NCBI GenBank assembly: GCA_039814575.1
Contig: JBCCAY010000003.1
Coordinates: forward strand, 124,001-188,000
Source of the DNA: MED-G105 sp039814575
GTDB lineage: Bacteria > Pseudomonadota > Alphaproteobacteria > Caulobacterales > Parvularculaceae
Reading direction: 5' to 3'
Length of the DNA: 64,000 nt
In this document: piece by piece, positions 1 to 8,604 of the stretch
Layout of the letters: every line of letters begins with the position of its first letter
Position numbering within the stretch: position 1 is the first letter of the stretch
Notes under the pieces: generated by a model
Seen by the model: only the letters and a program-made list of their open reading frames with translations
Database searches by the model: none
Told to the model about the DNA's origin: nothing
Made by a program: the position numbers and the translations under genes

Positions 1-124
1 GCGCGGCGCCGGCGAAAAACCGACAAGACGGCTTAGAACCAGAGAGAATTTGTCAATCGCCGCGCGATCGCTTAAGGCGAGGCGCTCCGAAAGACGGATC
101 TAACTTTGACCGAGAGGCGAGCGC
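1..124. other. Upstream region of trpA
   Basis: No complete gene fits here. A frame open from the window edge ends in TAG at 34-36 and could be the last codons of trpB, the usual neighbour, but 11 residues are too few to recognise. A purine-rich GAGAGGCGAG stretch just before the ATG at 125 serves as the trpA ribosome site. Confidence 0.3.
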
Positions 125-1009
125 ATGTCGCGCATCAACGGCGTATTTGAAAAGTTGCGGGCTGAAGGCCGAGCTGCGTTCATTCCCTTCATTATGGCCG
201 GCGATCCGGACGGCGAGACCTCGCTGGAGGTCTTGAACGCCTTGCCGGCCGCGGGCGCGGATATCATTGAGCTTGGCGTTGCGTTCTCCGATCCCATGGC
301 GGATGGGCCGTCGATCCAAGCGGCGGGACGTCGCGCCTTGAAAGCAGGGCAAACGCTCGCCAAAACGCTGGCGATGGCGAAATCCTTTCGAAAGGGAAAT
401 AATGAGACCCCGCTCGTCTTAATGGGGTATTTGAACCCTATCGAGCAGTATGGCCTGGAGCGGTTCGCCGCTGACGCCGCCGCCGCCGGCGTTGACGGGT
501 TGATTGTCGTTGATGCGCCGCCGGAGGAGGATGCGGCCTTACGCGCCGCTGCGAACGGCACAGGGCTCGATGTCATACGATTGGCGACGCCCACAAGCGA
601 CGAAAATCGTCTCTCGACGATTATCGAAGGCGCGTCGGGGTTCCTTTATTACGTTTCGGTCGCTGGCGTCACTGGCGCTGGCAGTGCGGCGAGCGACGCC
701 GTAGCGGCCGCGGTTGCGCGGGTGAAGACCCGAACCGGTATACCTGTCGGGGTTGGTTTCGGAATCAAAACGCCCGAGCAAGCCGCTGAAACCGCGCGCT
801 GCGCCGACGCCGTCGTGGTTGGATCGGCGCTTGTCGACCGGCTTGCGTCAGGATCGCCTGAAAAGCGCGCTGACGGCCTTGAGGCCGCCGGCGACGCTAC
901 CGATATTAGTAGGAAAGCCACTATTAGTCGGAAAGAAAGAGTTGCGGCTGTTATTGAGTATGCTCAAACGCTCGCTGCGGCCGTACGCGGCGCCCGAGAC
1001 GGCGTCTGA
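125..1009 (+). CDS. trpA: Tryptophan synthase alpha subunit
   Basis: Cleaves indole-3-glycerol phosphate to indole and glyceraldehyde 3-phosphate, passing indole to TrpB in the cytoplasmic alpha2-beta2 complex. The TIM-barrel motif at residues 48-62 (IIELGVAFSDPMADG) carries catalytic Glu49 and Asp60; the usual Pro in GVPFSDP is Ala here. At 294 aa it is longer than the usual 265-275. The excess lies between VVGSALVDRLASG and the final helix RVAAVIEYAQTL, at about residues 243-271, and its DNA contains two near-identical 13-bp direct repeats (905-917 and 923-935). accD follows 108 bp downstream, an order known in alphaproteobacteria. The identification is firm; whether the insertion affects activity is unknown. 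Confidence 0.96.
   Translation: MSRINGVFEKLRAEGRAAFIPFIMAGDPDGETSLEVLNALPAAGADIIELGVAFSDPMADGPSIQAAGRRALKAGQTLAKTLAMAKSFRKGNNETPLVLMGYLNPIEQYGLERFAADAAAAGVDGLIVVDAPPEEDAALRAAANGTGLDVIRLATPTSDENRLSTIIEGASGFLYYVSVAGVTGAGSAASDAVAAAVARVKTRTGIPVGVGFGIKTPEQAAETARCADAVVVGSALVDRLASGSPEKRADGLEAAGDATDISRKATISRKERVAAVIEYAQTLAAAVRGARDGV
905..935 (+). repeat. Imperfect 13-bp direct repeat inside trpA
   Basis: ATTAGTAGGAAAG at 905-917 recurs as ATTAGTCGGAAAG at 923-935, one mismatch, with a 5-bp spacer. The 18-bp period gives the in-frame peptide pattern ISRKATISRKE within the extra C-terminal segment of TrpA. It looks like a local duplication; no mobile-element features flank it. Confidence 0.8.
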
Positions 1010-1117
1010 CGCTGATATAGAGACGACGTATAGAGACACAGCCGAACTAGATTTGCAGAGCTGGGTTTATGAGTGGGCGGGGCTGTGGTCCCCGCTGGTT
1101 AGAGGAGCGCAACGCCC

Positions 1118-2089
1118 ATGAGTTGGCTGTCGAACATCACGCCGCCGGGGATCAAGAACATCTTCAAACGCGCCGACGAAGAAGACGGCGCTGACTCCCT
1201 TTGGGTGAAGTGCAAGGGCTGCGGCGAGATGATCTTCCATCGCGACGCGGAAAACATGCAGCATGTTTGCCCCTCGTGCGGCTATCACATGGCGGTCACC
1301 ACCGAGGAGCGTTTGCACGCCTTCTTTGATGACGGCAAGTATGTGGATATCGACTCGCCAGAGCCTGTCGCCGATCCTCTGAAGTTTCGTGATGAGCGTA
1401 AGTATACGGATCGTTTGCGCGACGCGCGGCGCAAAACCGGCCAAGAAGACGCCATGCGTGTCGCCGCCGGGGCCGTTGACGGTTTGCCCGTGGTGGCGGC
1501 GTGTCAGAATTTCGCCTTTATGGGCGGGTCCATGGGCATGGCCCTTGGCGAGGCGTTCTTAACGGCGGCGAGCGAAGCGGTCGAGCGTAAAGCGGCGCTC
1601 GTCGCCTTCACGCAGTCCGGCGGGGCGCGCATGCAAGAGGGCATTCTCTCTCTCATGCAAATGCCGCGCACGACCATCGCTGTGCAAATGATGCGCGAAG
1701 CGCATTTGCCCTTTATCGTCGTGCTCACCCACCCGACGACAGGCGGCGTGACGGCGTCTTTTGCGATGCTGGGGGACGTGCATTTGGCCGAACCTGGCGC
1801 GCTTATCGGCTTCGCCGGTCCGCGGGTGATCGAGCAGACAATTCGCGAGAAACTGCCCGAAGGGTTTCAGCGGTCTGAATTTCTGTTGGACAAAGGCATG
1901 GTGGACTGCGTTGTCCATCGCCATAAATTGCGTGAAACGATTGCCAGCCTTGTTCGCGTCTTTACGAAAAACGGCGCTGCGGTTGCCGCTGATGCTAGCG
2001 CGGAGGCCGACGCCGCAACGCTGAGCGCCGCTGCGCCAGCGAATGATCCGGCGGAACCCCAAGGGGCGCTTGATAAAGCGGCCGAGTGA
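1118..2089 (+). CDS. accD: Acetyl-CoA carboxylase carboxyltransferase subunit beta
   Basis: Beta subunit of the carboxyltransferase that moves CO2 from carboxybiotin to acetyl-CoA, giving malonyl-CoA for fatty acid synthesis. The N-terminal zinc ribbon has Cys32, Cys35, Cys51 and Cys54 (CKGCG and CPSCG). The crotonase-fold core follows, with FTQSGGARMQEG and the glycine-rich HPTTGGVTASFAMLGD. At 323 aa it has a low-complexity Ala/Asp-rich tail after about residue 285, typical of variable AccD C termini. A purine-rich TTAGAGGAGC precedes the ATG. It sits between trpA and folC on the same strand. Confidence 0.97.
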   Translation: MSWLSNITPPGIKNIFKRADEEDGADSLWVKCKGCGEMIFHRDAENMQHVCPSCGYHMAVTTEERLHAFFDDGKYVDIDSPEPVADPLKFRDERKYTDRLRDARRKTGQEDAMRVAAGAVDGLPVVAACQNFAFMGGSMGMALGEAFLTAASEAVERKAALVAFTQSGGARMQEGILSLMQMPRTTIAVQMMREAHLPFIVVLTHPTTGGVTASFAMLGDVHLAEPGALIGFAGPRVIEQTIREKLPEGFQRSEFLLDKGMVDCVVHRHKLRETIASLVRVFTKNGAAVAADASAEADAATLSAAAPANDPAEPQGALDKAAE

Positions 2090-2257
2090 GGCGGCTTCCG
2101 CTCGGCGAAAGGGAAACGCCTCGCCGAAGGGTTGCGATGCTCCGCCCTCAAACAATGTGCGCCTTGGATTTTTTCGAGGGCGCGCCAACAATATGATTGA
2201 ACGCCCGCCGCTTCTTGGTCTGCTGCATTGCGGCCCATTGCTTTCCGGACCGCTCTA

Positions 2258-3577
2258 ATGTCGTTTCAAACCCAGCCTGAAAAATCGCCGCTCGACGCCT
2301 ATTTGGATGAGATCGCGGAGCGCCGCCCGGCGTTGATCGATCTCGGACTTGATCGCGTCCGCGAGATCCTTGGGCGACTGGGCGATCCCCATCTGTCTCT
2401 GCCGCCGGTTTTTCATGTGGCGGGCACAAATGGCAAGGGCTCTACGATTGCTTTCCTGAAAGCCATTCTCGAAGCGTCGGGCGCGCGGGCGCACGTCTTC
2501 GTCTCACCGCACCTTGTTCGGTATAATGAGCGTATTGTGCTCGCCGGCGCCGAAATCGATGACGCGACATTTATCGATGTCTTGCGGCGGGTCGACGCCG
2601 CCGCCGGCCCGGACGCGTTGACGTTCTTCGAAACCATCACCTGCGCGGCGTTTCTCGCGTTCTCAGAAACGCCGGCGGATTTTCTGTTGTTGGAGACCGG
2701 GCTTGGCGGTCGCCTTGACGCCACCAATGTAATCGACGCCCCCTTGGCGAGCGTCATCACGCCGGTTGACCTTGATCACCAAAAATTCCTTGGGGAGACG
2801 ATTTCCGAAATCGCCGGGGAAAAAGCCGGCATCTTTAAGCCGAATGCGGCGGCGGTCGTCGGCGTGCAAAGCCCCGATGCAATGGCGGTGCTCGAAACAA
2901 AGGCCGCAAGCGTCGGCGCGCGCCCTTTCATTCATGGCGCGGCCTGGACGAGTTGGCCGGAAAATGGCCGGCTGATTTATCAAGATGAGCTGGGCTTGTG
3001 CGATTTATCGCCGCCGCGATTAATCGGCGCCCATCAGATGCAGAACGCGGCGCTCGCTGTCGCTGCAACGCGCGCTGCAGGGCTGTCGATCGACGACGCG
3101 GCGCTTTCCGCCGGCATTGAAAATGCGAAATGGCCGGCGCGGCTTCAGCCTTTGCAATCAGGCCCTCTCGTTCAAATACTGCGCGGCGACGATCCGGAGT
3201 CTGAGGTGTGGCTCGATGGCGGTCATAATCCCCATGCGGCGGAAATTCTTGCCGCAGCGCTCGGCGTTTTGGAAGAAAAAGATCCCAAGCCCTTGGTCTT
3301 GATCGCCGGTATGCAAAACAACAAAGACGCCGCCGGGTTTTTCGCGCCTTTCGCGGGGCTCGCGCGTGGCGTTATTGCGACGATTTCCGATAACCCTTAC
3401 GCTTTATCGCCCGCTGAGGTCGCTGATGCGGCGCTCGCCGCCGGCCTTAACGCCAATCCTGGCGGTTCACCGGAAGAGGCGGCGACGCTTGCGCGCCGCG
3501 CCGTGCAAGGCCCCGCGCGGTTTTTGATTTGCGGCTCGCTTTATCTGGCTGGCGCGGTGTTAGCGACGCACCTTTAA
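2258..3577 (+). CDS. folC: Bifunctional folylpolyglutamate / dihydrofolate synthase
   Basis: Mur-ligase-fold enzyme that adds glutamate to dihydropteroate or folates using ATP. The P-loop HVAGTNGKGSTIAFL lies near residue 50, followed by FVSPHLVRYNERI, the LLLETGLGGRLDATN motif and the VWLDGGHNPHA C-terminal domain signature. The ATG at 2258 is chosen over the in-frame TTG at 2228 because it begins directly before the conserved SPLDAYLDEI segment; the product is then 439 aa, a normal length. Its stop codon overlaps the stop of the convergent gene at 3574 by four bases (TTAA). Confidence 0.95.
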   Translation: MSFQTQPEKSPLDAYLDEIAERRPALIDLGLDRVREILGRLGDPHLSLPPVFHVAGTNGKGSTIAFLKAILEASGARAHVFVSPHLVRYNERIVLAGAEIDDATFIDVLRRVDAAAGPDALTFFETITCAAFLAFSETPADFLLLETGLGGRLDATNVIDAPLASVITPVDLDHQKFLGETISEIAGEKAGIFKPNAAAVVGVQSPDAMAVLETKAASVGARPFIHGAAWTSWPENGRLIYQDELGLCDLSPPRLIGAHQMQNAALAVAATRAAGLSIDDAALSAGIENAKWPARLQPLQSGPLVQILRGDDPESEVWLDGGHNPHAAEILAAALGVLEEKDPKPLVLIAGMQNNKDAAGFFAPFAGLARGVIATISDNPYALSPAEVADAALAAGLNANPGGSPEEAATLARRAVQGPARFLICGSLYLAGAVLATHL

Positions 3578-4659
3578 GGCTCGACGACGCCATAGATCGA
3601 TTTCGTATTGAGCGCGCCGTCTCGCCAATATACGGCGACCGCCTGTTTTTCTATCCGTTCAAGGATCAGAATGTCGCCATCGCCCGCCGGCAACTCGAAG
3701 CCTTTTAAATGTGCGGGCGCCGGGCGGTCTTTCTCAATCCAATGCCAAGCTTCTAGCTGGTCTACGAAACGAGGCGCGACGGCATCGCCGAGCGCGTCGT
3801 CAATGCCGATAAGGCTGAGTCGTTCGCCTGCGCGACAGAGCGCCAGGCCGCGTTTATTGTCAGTACGGCGATTGATTTGCGCGATTTGGTCGAGCGCGCC
3901 GTCGCCGTCGATATCGCCGCCAAGGGTGCGCGGCGCAAAGGCGGCGTTGAGTTCGAAAGCGTTTAGGTCAAGTCCGCAGGCGCCGAACATCTCTTTGTCT
4001 TCATCGGTGAAGACGAGGCTTTCGCGGTCCTTGAGCCAGTCGCGTTCCGCGTCAGAGCGCGGCCAGGCGAGACATGCGTTGAACTCAAGATAATTCATCC
4101 GTGCCCGTTGGCCTGGTTCTAGCCCTGCGAGGCCATAATCCAGAATCTCTAACCAGCCCATACCGTCATTGGGCGCCGGCGCACCCCCGCTGACGGGCGG
4201 CTTATACCCGCCTGTTCCGGCGAGGGAGGGGGAGATGATAAATGTCCTTAAGGCTTGCGGCGCGTTGACGTCGCCTTCATTCGGTCCTGTGTTCGCGGCG
4301 TTTCGAAAGTGCCACCCGAAAATGTCGCGCGGGTTCGGCGCGCCGCGCAGCGGCGGCGTCATCGCCGTTAAGTCACGGGCGTCGCCGATCTGATTGTTCT
4401 CATAAAGACGAATGGACCAGCCGTTTTCTGCGCGCATCAGCGCGAACACCCAACCATTGTCGAGCTCTTGATAGAAATCGCGTGCGCCCGCGACATAGGG
4501 TTTTTCATAATCGCTGAGAGCGCCGTCAGGGCCGACGCCGACGATTCGTACGGCCTCGGTCGCGGCGCTAGGCGTGCAAGGCGGCGCGGCGACGCTCGCC
4601 GGCGACGCAAACCAGACGGCTAGGCAGACGCAGAAAAAAAGGCGTTGCATGAAGGTCAT
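3574..4659 (-). CDS. Secreted protein of unknown function
   Basis: A 361-aa protein with a clear signal peptide (hydrophobic residues about 6-24, then SVAAPPC). The mature part has no family I can name. Near its C-terminal third it carries a DIDGDGALDQI segment, an Asp/Gly calcium-binding-like loop as in FG-GAP or VCBS repeats, followed by a tract rich in Trp and acidic residues. It probably acts in the periplasm or outside the cell. It is convergent with folC and overlaps its stop codon; the next gene upstream on the same strand (4678-5346) is also exported, so the two may be co-transcribed. Confidence 0.75.
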   Translation of the reverse strand: MTFMQRLFFCVCLAVWFASPASVAAPPCTPSAATEAVRIVGVGPDGALSDYEKPYVAGARDFYQELDNGWVFALMRAENGWSIRLYENNQIGDARDLTAMTPPLRGAPNPRDIFGWHFRNAANTGPNEGDVNAPQALRTFIISPSLAGTGGYKPPVSGGAPAPNDGMGWLEILDYGLAGLEPGQRARMNYLEFNACLAWPRSDAERDWLKDRESLVFTDEDKEMFGACGLDLNAFELNAAFAPRTLGGDIDGDGALDQIAQINRRTDNKRGLALCRAGERLSLIGIDDALGDAVAPRFVDQLEAWHWIEKDRPAPAHLKGFELPAGDGDILILERIEKQAVAVYWRDGALNTKSIYGVVEP

Positions 4660-4677
4660 AGGGCGGCTCGCTCGCGT

Positions 4678-5346
4678 TTATTCTGTGTCCGCTAACCATT
4701 GTTCAACCACTAGCGCTGACTGCGCCAGATAAGAAGCGGCGAGATCCGGCGGTGTCTTAGCGGCATTGTTTCCCTCGGCGCTTGCATTGGCGGCGGGTTC
4801 TGCAAGCGCATTGGCGAATTCTTCTGCGAAGCGCTCTGTACGCGCAATATACTCCGGCCAGGGCTTGCCGCCTTCCGGCTTTACACCCGCCGCTTCGAGT
4901 GCGGCGAGCTTTGCGTCAATGGCGGCGATCGCTGCGGTATAATCTGTACGCAAGGCGACGGCGGAGAAGGCTTTGGGCGGCGTCGCGCGCTGCGCCATCG
5001 CGCGATAGACGACCAGGTAAGGCGGCAGCATTTCGCTTTCAAACCCGCGTTCTGCGGCGTCGATCCACACTTTGATCGCCTCGGTGTCACAGTCCGTTTC
5101 GCCGTCAAGGCGGTCAATTTCCGGTTGCAAAGCGGCGCGTCGCTCAGCGGACCATCGTTCCATATCTTTGTGGGCGAGGGCTTTAATGGCGGTCGCTTGC
5201 CAAGGGCGAAGCCGCTCGCATTCTAGCCCGCGCTTGGCGACGACGTGCAGAAAAGCCGCTGATTTCACTTGGCTAGGAAGGGGCGACGCATCTGCGCTCG
5301 CTGCGAAGACGCTGAGACTGATAAGTAACGCGATGGCCGATTTCAT
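4678..5346 (-). CDS. Exported protein of unknown function
   Basis: A 222-aa product with signal peptide MKSAIALLISLSVFAASADA and a likely cleavage after an Ala-x-Ala motif. The mature domain is predicted helical and rich in Ala, Glu and Arg, with two cysteines (near CERLRPW and ETDCDTEA) that could pair in the periplasm. I do not recognise the family. It lies 18 bp upstream of the exported protein at 3574-4659 on the same strand, so a two-gene unit expressed from about 5350-5400 is likely. Confidence 0.7.
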   Translation of the reverse strand: MKSAIALLISLSVFAASADASPLPSQVKSAAFLHVVAKRGLECERLRPWQATAIKALAHKDMERWSAERRAALQPEIDRLDGETDCDTEAIKVWIDAAERGFESEMLPPYLVVYRAMAQRATPPKAFSAVALRTDYTAAIAAIDAKLAALEAAGVKPEGGKPWPEYIARTERFAEEFANALAEPAANASAEGNNAAKTPPDLAASYLAQSALVVEQWLADTE

Positions 5347-5463
5347 AACGCTGACCTTTTTGATTTCTGACGCAGTCGGCAGTCTAGCACGGCCGGGCTA
5401 ACCGCTGTAGTGATGACTCACTCAGAAACGACGCTGTTCCGTCGGCACGAACATGCGATAAAA

Positions 5464-5492
5464 ATCACTGATTTAGATCACTGATTTAGATC
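5464..5492. repeat. Tandem 13-bp repeat upstream of lipoprotein gene
   Basis: ATCACTGATTTAG occurs twice head to tail (5464-5476 and 5477-5489) and a third copy begins (ATC). The block ends about 18 bp before the ATG at 5510, directly ahead of the ribosome site GGGGAGA, so it lies in the leader or promoter. It could be a protein-binding site or a recent slippage product. Confidence 0.75.
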
Positions 5493-5509
5493 AATGGGGA
5501 GACGAAACC

Positions 5510-6019
5510 ATGAAACGTATAGAACGATTAGGCGTAGCGTTCATCGCGGCGGGACTGTTAGCGGCGTGCGACGGCGGCAGCACGGCGGAGCGGGAAGCCA
5601 AAATCGAACGGGAAGCGGCGAAATACGGCGTCGATGCGGACGTGACCCTTGACGATGACGGCGAGGTGAAAAGCGTCACCCTGAAAAACGGCGCGACGAC
5701 GGTCGGCTCGGATATCGCGCTGCCGGATGGTTTCCCTAAGGACATTCCTATCCCGGCGTCTTGGAATGTGATGATGACAGCGCCGGTGGGCGAGGGCTAT
5801 TCCCTGCAAGCGCTCAGCGACGACAGCGCGGACGGCATCGTCGCTGCCGTGCGCAGCGGCATGGAAGCGAACGGTTGGACGGAAAAAGAAGGCCGGCAAG
5901 CCGCAGCGATGATGCGCCAGCTTGGGTTTGAGAAAAACGATCGCCTCGCGACGTTTAATGTCATTCCGAATGGCGCGGGCCATGCCGTGCAAATGGCGAC
6001 GATGAAGAAGCCAAATTAG
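5510..6019 (+). CDS. Putative lipoprotein
   Basis: A 169-aa product with a lipoprotein signal peptide; the lipobox LLAAC places the lipid-modified cysteine at residue 20. A charged coiled segment (residues about 24-45) and an acidic DVTLDDDGEVKSV strand follow. A central GFPKDIPIP segment and a C-terminal alpha/beta region containing the stretch GMEANGWTEKEGRQ resemble small envelope lipoproteins of proteobacteria, but I cannot assign a named family. It is a single gene with its own upstream region carrying a tandem 13-bp repeat. Confidence 0.75.
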   Translation: MKRIERLGVAFIAAGLLAACDGGSTAEREAKIEREAAKYGVDADVTLDDDGEVKSVTLKNGATTVGSDIALPDGFPKDIPIPASWNVMMTAPVGEGYSLQALSDDSADGIVAAVRSGMEANGWTEKEGRQAAAMMRQLGFEKNDRLATFNVIPNGAGHAVQMATMKKPN

Positions 6020-6132
6020 CGCGCTACGCGTCCACATGGGACGAAACAAACGCTCAAAAGCGGTGATTTTGAGCGTCTGAGACGATCTGATCGTTCAGCG
6101 CCGACACGTCAGCGTGCTTTTAGGTTTTCCGC

Positions 6133-6768
6133 TTACTGCTCAAACACCAACGCCGCGGTGACCGGCGAGATCGGCGTAATGCTCGGCAAACCGGCGACCT
6201 CGCGCAATTGTTCGAGCCCCTCAGCGAGGTCGAAATCCTCAACGGCGATGAAGACAGGCGCAGTCGTCTCCACAAGGACGCGCGCCGGCGCCAGGCGCGT
6301 CACCGTCAAATCCGCGAGGAGCGGCGCTTCTAATCCGTGCAAAGAGAGATTGAGGTCTGCCTCAATGGTTTGGCGTTCGCCGACAGCGAGCCCCTCAAGG
6401 GCGCTGAGGTCGATATCCGTCGTCAGCGTTGCGGTCGGGTGATCCGCGACCTCAAACAGCATGGCGCGCATCCGCTCATTGCGGATATCGATATTGGTTT
6501 CGACGCTGGCGAGATCGATCGTTAGCGTCGCGGTCCCATCTGCCTCGACGCCGCCGGCGACGGTTTGGAAACTGTGCGTTTCGCCGACCGCATCGGCTTT
6601 GATTGAGGCGAATGCGATGCGCGACTCGGCGCTGACAAGGCTCCATGGTTTGTTGGGCGCATTTGTCGTTGAGGCCGCGCCCGCGTTGGGCGCGCCGCCG
6701 CAGCCTGAAAGAAGCGAAACACCGAGAAACAGGGCGCAGAGCGGGGCGATTCGATTTGAGAAAGACAC
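6133..6768 (-). CDS. YceI-family lipoprotein
   Basis: A 211-aa protein with lipobox LLSGC (Cys23), so anchored in a membrane facing the periplasm. The mature part matches the YceI lipocalin-like fold: WSLVSAESRIAFASIKADAVGETHSF at the start, the Asp/Arg region VETNIDIRNERMRAMLFEV in the middle, and a beta-rich C terminus. YceI proteins bind polyisoprenoid or amphiphilic ligands in a beta-barrel; the ligand here cannot be inferred. It converges with the lipoprotein gene at 5510-6019, leaving about 110 bp between them. Confidence 0.85.
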   Translation of the reverse strand: MSFSNRIAPLCALFLGVSLLSGCGGAPNAGAASTTNAPNKPWSLVSAESRIAFASIKADAVGETHSFQTVAGGVEADGTATLTIDLASVETNIDIRNERMRAMLFEVADHPTATLTTDIDLSALEGLAVGERQTIEADLNLSLHGLEAPLLADLTVTRLAPARVLVETTAPVFIAVEDFDLAEGLEQLREVAGLPSITPISPVTAALVFEQ

Positions 6769-7079
6769 GAGGGGCGCAAAGTCCTTTTATTGCCGAAGGG
6801 GCGAGCCTAACGAAACCTGGCGCTGGGGCCAAGGCGGCTGTCCGCTGGCGAAGGCGTTTGTCGTGCGCCGCTGAAAAAAAATCTCGCCTTGTGTCGAAAT
6901 CAGCGTTGGTGGGGGCTCATTTAGTTAAGCGGACGATCGGCGTTCGCTGGTGATTGGAGGCTTTAGCCAGAAGCCAGGAGCCTGGAGAGGGCACCCTTTT
7001 CGCTATACTTTTGGCGCTTCGTTGCGGCGTTGTCCTGCACTTTAAAGCGCGCGGCCTCCCAAAGAAACGGAGACGAAGG
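6769..7079. other. Intergenic region, divergent YceI / YCII genes
   Basis: About 310 bp between divergent genes. It must contain both promoters. I see a GGAGACGAAGG ribosome site just before the ATG at 7080, but no convincing operator, terminator or small RNA. Open frames here are short and look like chance. Confidence 0.5.
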
Positions 7080-7448
7080 ATGCAATACATGTTGATGTTC
7101 GCCGAACCGGCGGAGATGTTCGCAAAACGCGACGACCCGGCCCATGCGGAGGCGTATTGGGGCGCCTGGACGGCGTATATTGGCGCTTTGTCGGCTGCGG
7201 GCGTCATTGTGAACGGCGACGGCCTCCACCCACCCGAGACGGCGACGACGGTCCGCGTGCGCGATGGCGAGCGCGCGGTTCAAGACGGTCCGTATGCGAC
7301 GGTTAAAGAGCAACTCGGCGGCTATTTCGTTATAGAGGTTGACGATTTGGATGCGGCGCTCGACTGGGCGGCGCAATCTCCGTCGGCCGCCTATGGCAGT
7401 GTCGAGGTGCGTCCCGTTCTGCCGCCGCCGGCGCAAAACGGCGGCTGA
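7080..7448 (+). CDS. YCII/DGPF-family protein, ECF42-associated
   Basis: A 122-aa protein of the YCII-related (DGPF) family: MQYMLMFAEPAEMF start, a central helix, and the signature QDGPYATVKEQLGGYFVIEV at about residues 65-84. The ATG at 7080 is chosen over upstream starts because the family begins with this strand and GGAGACGAAGG lies just ahead. Genes of this family stand next to ECF42 sigma factors in many bacteria; here the sigma gene begins 4 bp after this stop. The biochemical role of DGPF proteins is not settled; a partner or target of the sigma factor is the usual proposal. Confidence 0.9.
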   Translation: MQYMLMFAEPAEMFAKRDDPAHAEAYWGAWTAYIGALSAAGVIVNGDGLHPPETATTVRVRDGERAVQDGPYATVKEQLGGYFVIEVDDLDAALDWAAQSPSAAYGSVEVRPVLPPPAQNGG

Positions 7449-7452
7449 GGGC

Positions 7453-8604
7453 GTGACGCAGCGAGGCGCAACCGTTGAGGCGGCGGCCGCCGCGGAACGC
7501 GTCGCGCGGGGCTCTTACGGGCGTCTCCTCTCGCTTGTCGTGCGGCGCACGCGGGACATTGCTGCGGCGGAAGACGCCCTTGCGGACGCCTTCGCCGCAG
7601 CCTTGCGGGTGTGGCCAAAAACCGGCGTGCCCGATCGGCCCGAGGCATGGATGTTGACCGCGGCGCGGCGCGTCGCCGGGCGCGGCGAGCGTCATCGCGC
7701 CGTTCAGGCGGCAGCGCGGACGACCATCGACCTCCTCTATGGGGCGGTGCGAGACCGTCCGGCCTCAACGTTTCCGGACGAACGCTTGAAGCTCTTATTC
7801 ATTTGCGCTCACCCGGCGATCGCCGAGACGGTGCGAACGCCCCTGATGTTGCAATGTGTTCTCGGCCTGGACGCGGCGAGAATTGCGGCGGCGTTTTTGG
7901 TGAAGCCGGCGACGCTGTCGCAACGCTTGGTGCGGGCGAAGAAAAAGATCCGCGATGCGCAGATTGGCTTTGAAACACCAGACCCGGCCCATTTCGCTGA
8001 CCGGCTCGACGACGTTCTGGCGGCGATCTACGCCGCCTATACGTTGGCGTCCGACGCCGTGCCGGGCGCGGGCGCGACAGACGTCCCCCTGGCGCACGAA
8101 GCCGTTTATCTCGCGCGATTGGTGCTCTCTCTCGCCCCCGACGCCGCTGAGCCGAAGGGGCTGTTGTCGTTGATGCTTTATAGTGAGGCGCGCGCCGGCG
8201 CGCGTCGAACGGCGCAAGGCGCCTATCGGCCGCTTTTCGAGCAAGACCCGAAGGCGTGGGATGCGGACCAATTGTCTGAAGCTGAAGCATTGCTACGAAG
8301 CGCTGCAGCGCTAGAGAGCTTTGGTCGGTTTCAAACCGAAGCGGCGATACAATCCCTATACGTTCAATCTGTTCTAAATACACAGACCGGCGCGGCGGTC
8401 GCTCCTTTGGGGGCGCCCTTGCTGCGCTTGTATGATGTTCTTGTTGAACAATCGCCGACGATCGGCGCCGGCGTCGCGCGCGCCGCCGCCTATGGGGCGC
8501 ACAAAGGCCCGCAAACGGGGCTCGATCTCCTAGACGCGTTGCCGACCGCGCGCATTGCAGCCTATCAACCCTATTGGGCGCGCGGGTTCATTTTCTCGCT
8601 ATGA
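7453..8604 (+). CDS. ECF42-type RNA polymerase sigma factor (C terminus frameshifted)
   Basis: A group IV sigma factor with region 2 (RGSYGRLLSLVVRRTRDIAAAEDALADAF), region 4 (LMLQCVLGLDAARIAAAFLVKPATLSQRLVRAKKKI) and a long helical C-terminal extension of TPR type, the domain order of ECF42. The GTG at 7453 is favoured, 4 bp after the YCII stop; translational coupling is likely. The frame stops at 8602 after ARGFIFSL. Family members continue for roughly 35 more residues, and exactly that sequence is found in the overlapping -1 frame (8601-8720), so the gene appears frameshifted or the tail is made separately. Regions 2 and 4 are intact. Confidence 0.88.
   Translation: MTQRGATVEAAAAAERVARGSYGRLLSLVVRRTRDIAAAEDALADAFAAALRVWPKTGVPDRPEAWMLTAARRVAGRGERHRAVQAAARTTIDLLYGAVRDRPASTFPDERLKLLFICAHPAIAETVRTPLMLQCVLGLDAARIAAAFLVKPATLSQRLVRAKKKIRDAQIGFETPDPAHFADRLDDVLAAIYAAYTLASDAVPGAGATDVPLAHEAVYLARLVLSLAPDAAEPKGLLSLMLYSEARAGARRTAQGAYRPLFEQDPKAWDADQLSEAEALLRSAAALESFGRFQTEAAIQSLYVQSVLNTQTGAAVAPLGAPLLRLYDVLVEQSPTIGAGVARAAAYGAHKGPQTGLDLLDALPTARIAAYQPYWARGFIFSL

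Noticed and set aside
905..935. trpA repeat as the mark of an insertion sequence
   Set aside because: There are no inverted ends or transposase; the repeat is internal and in frame.
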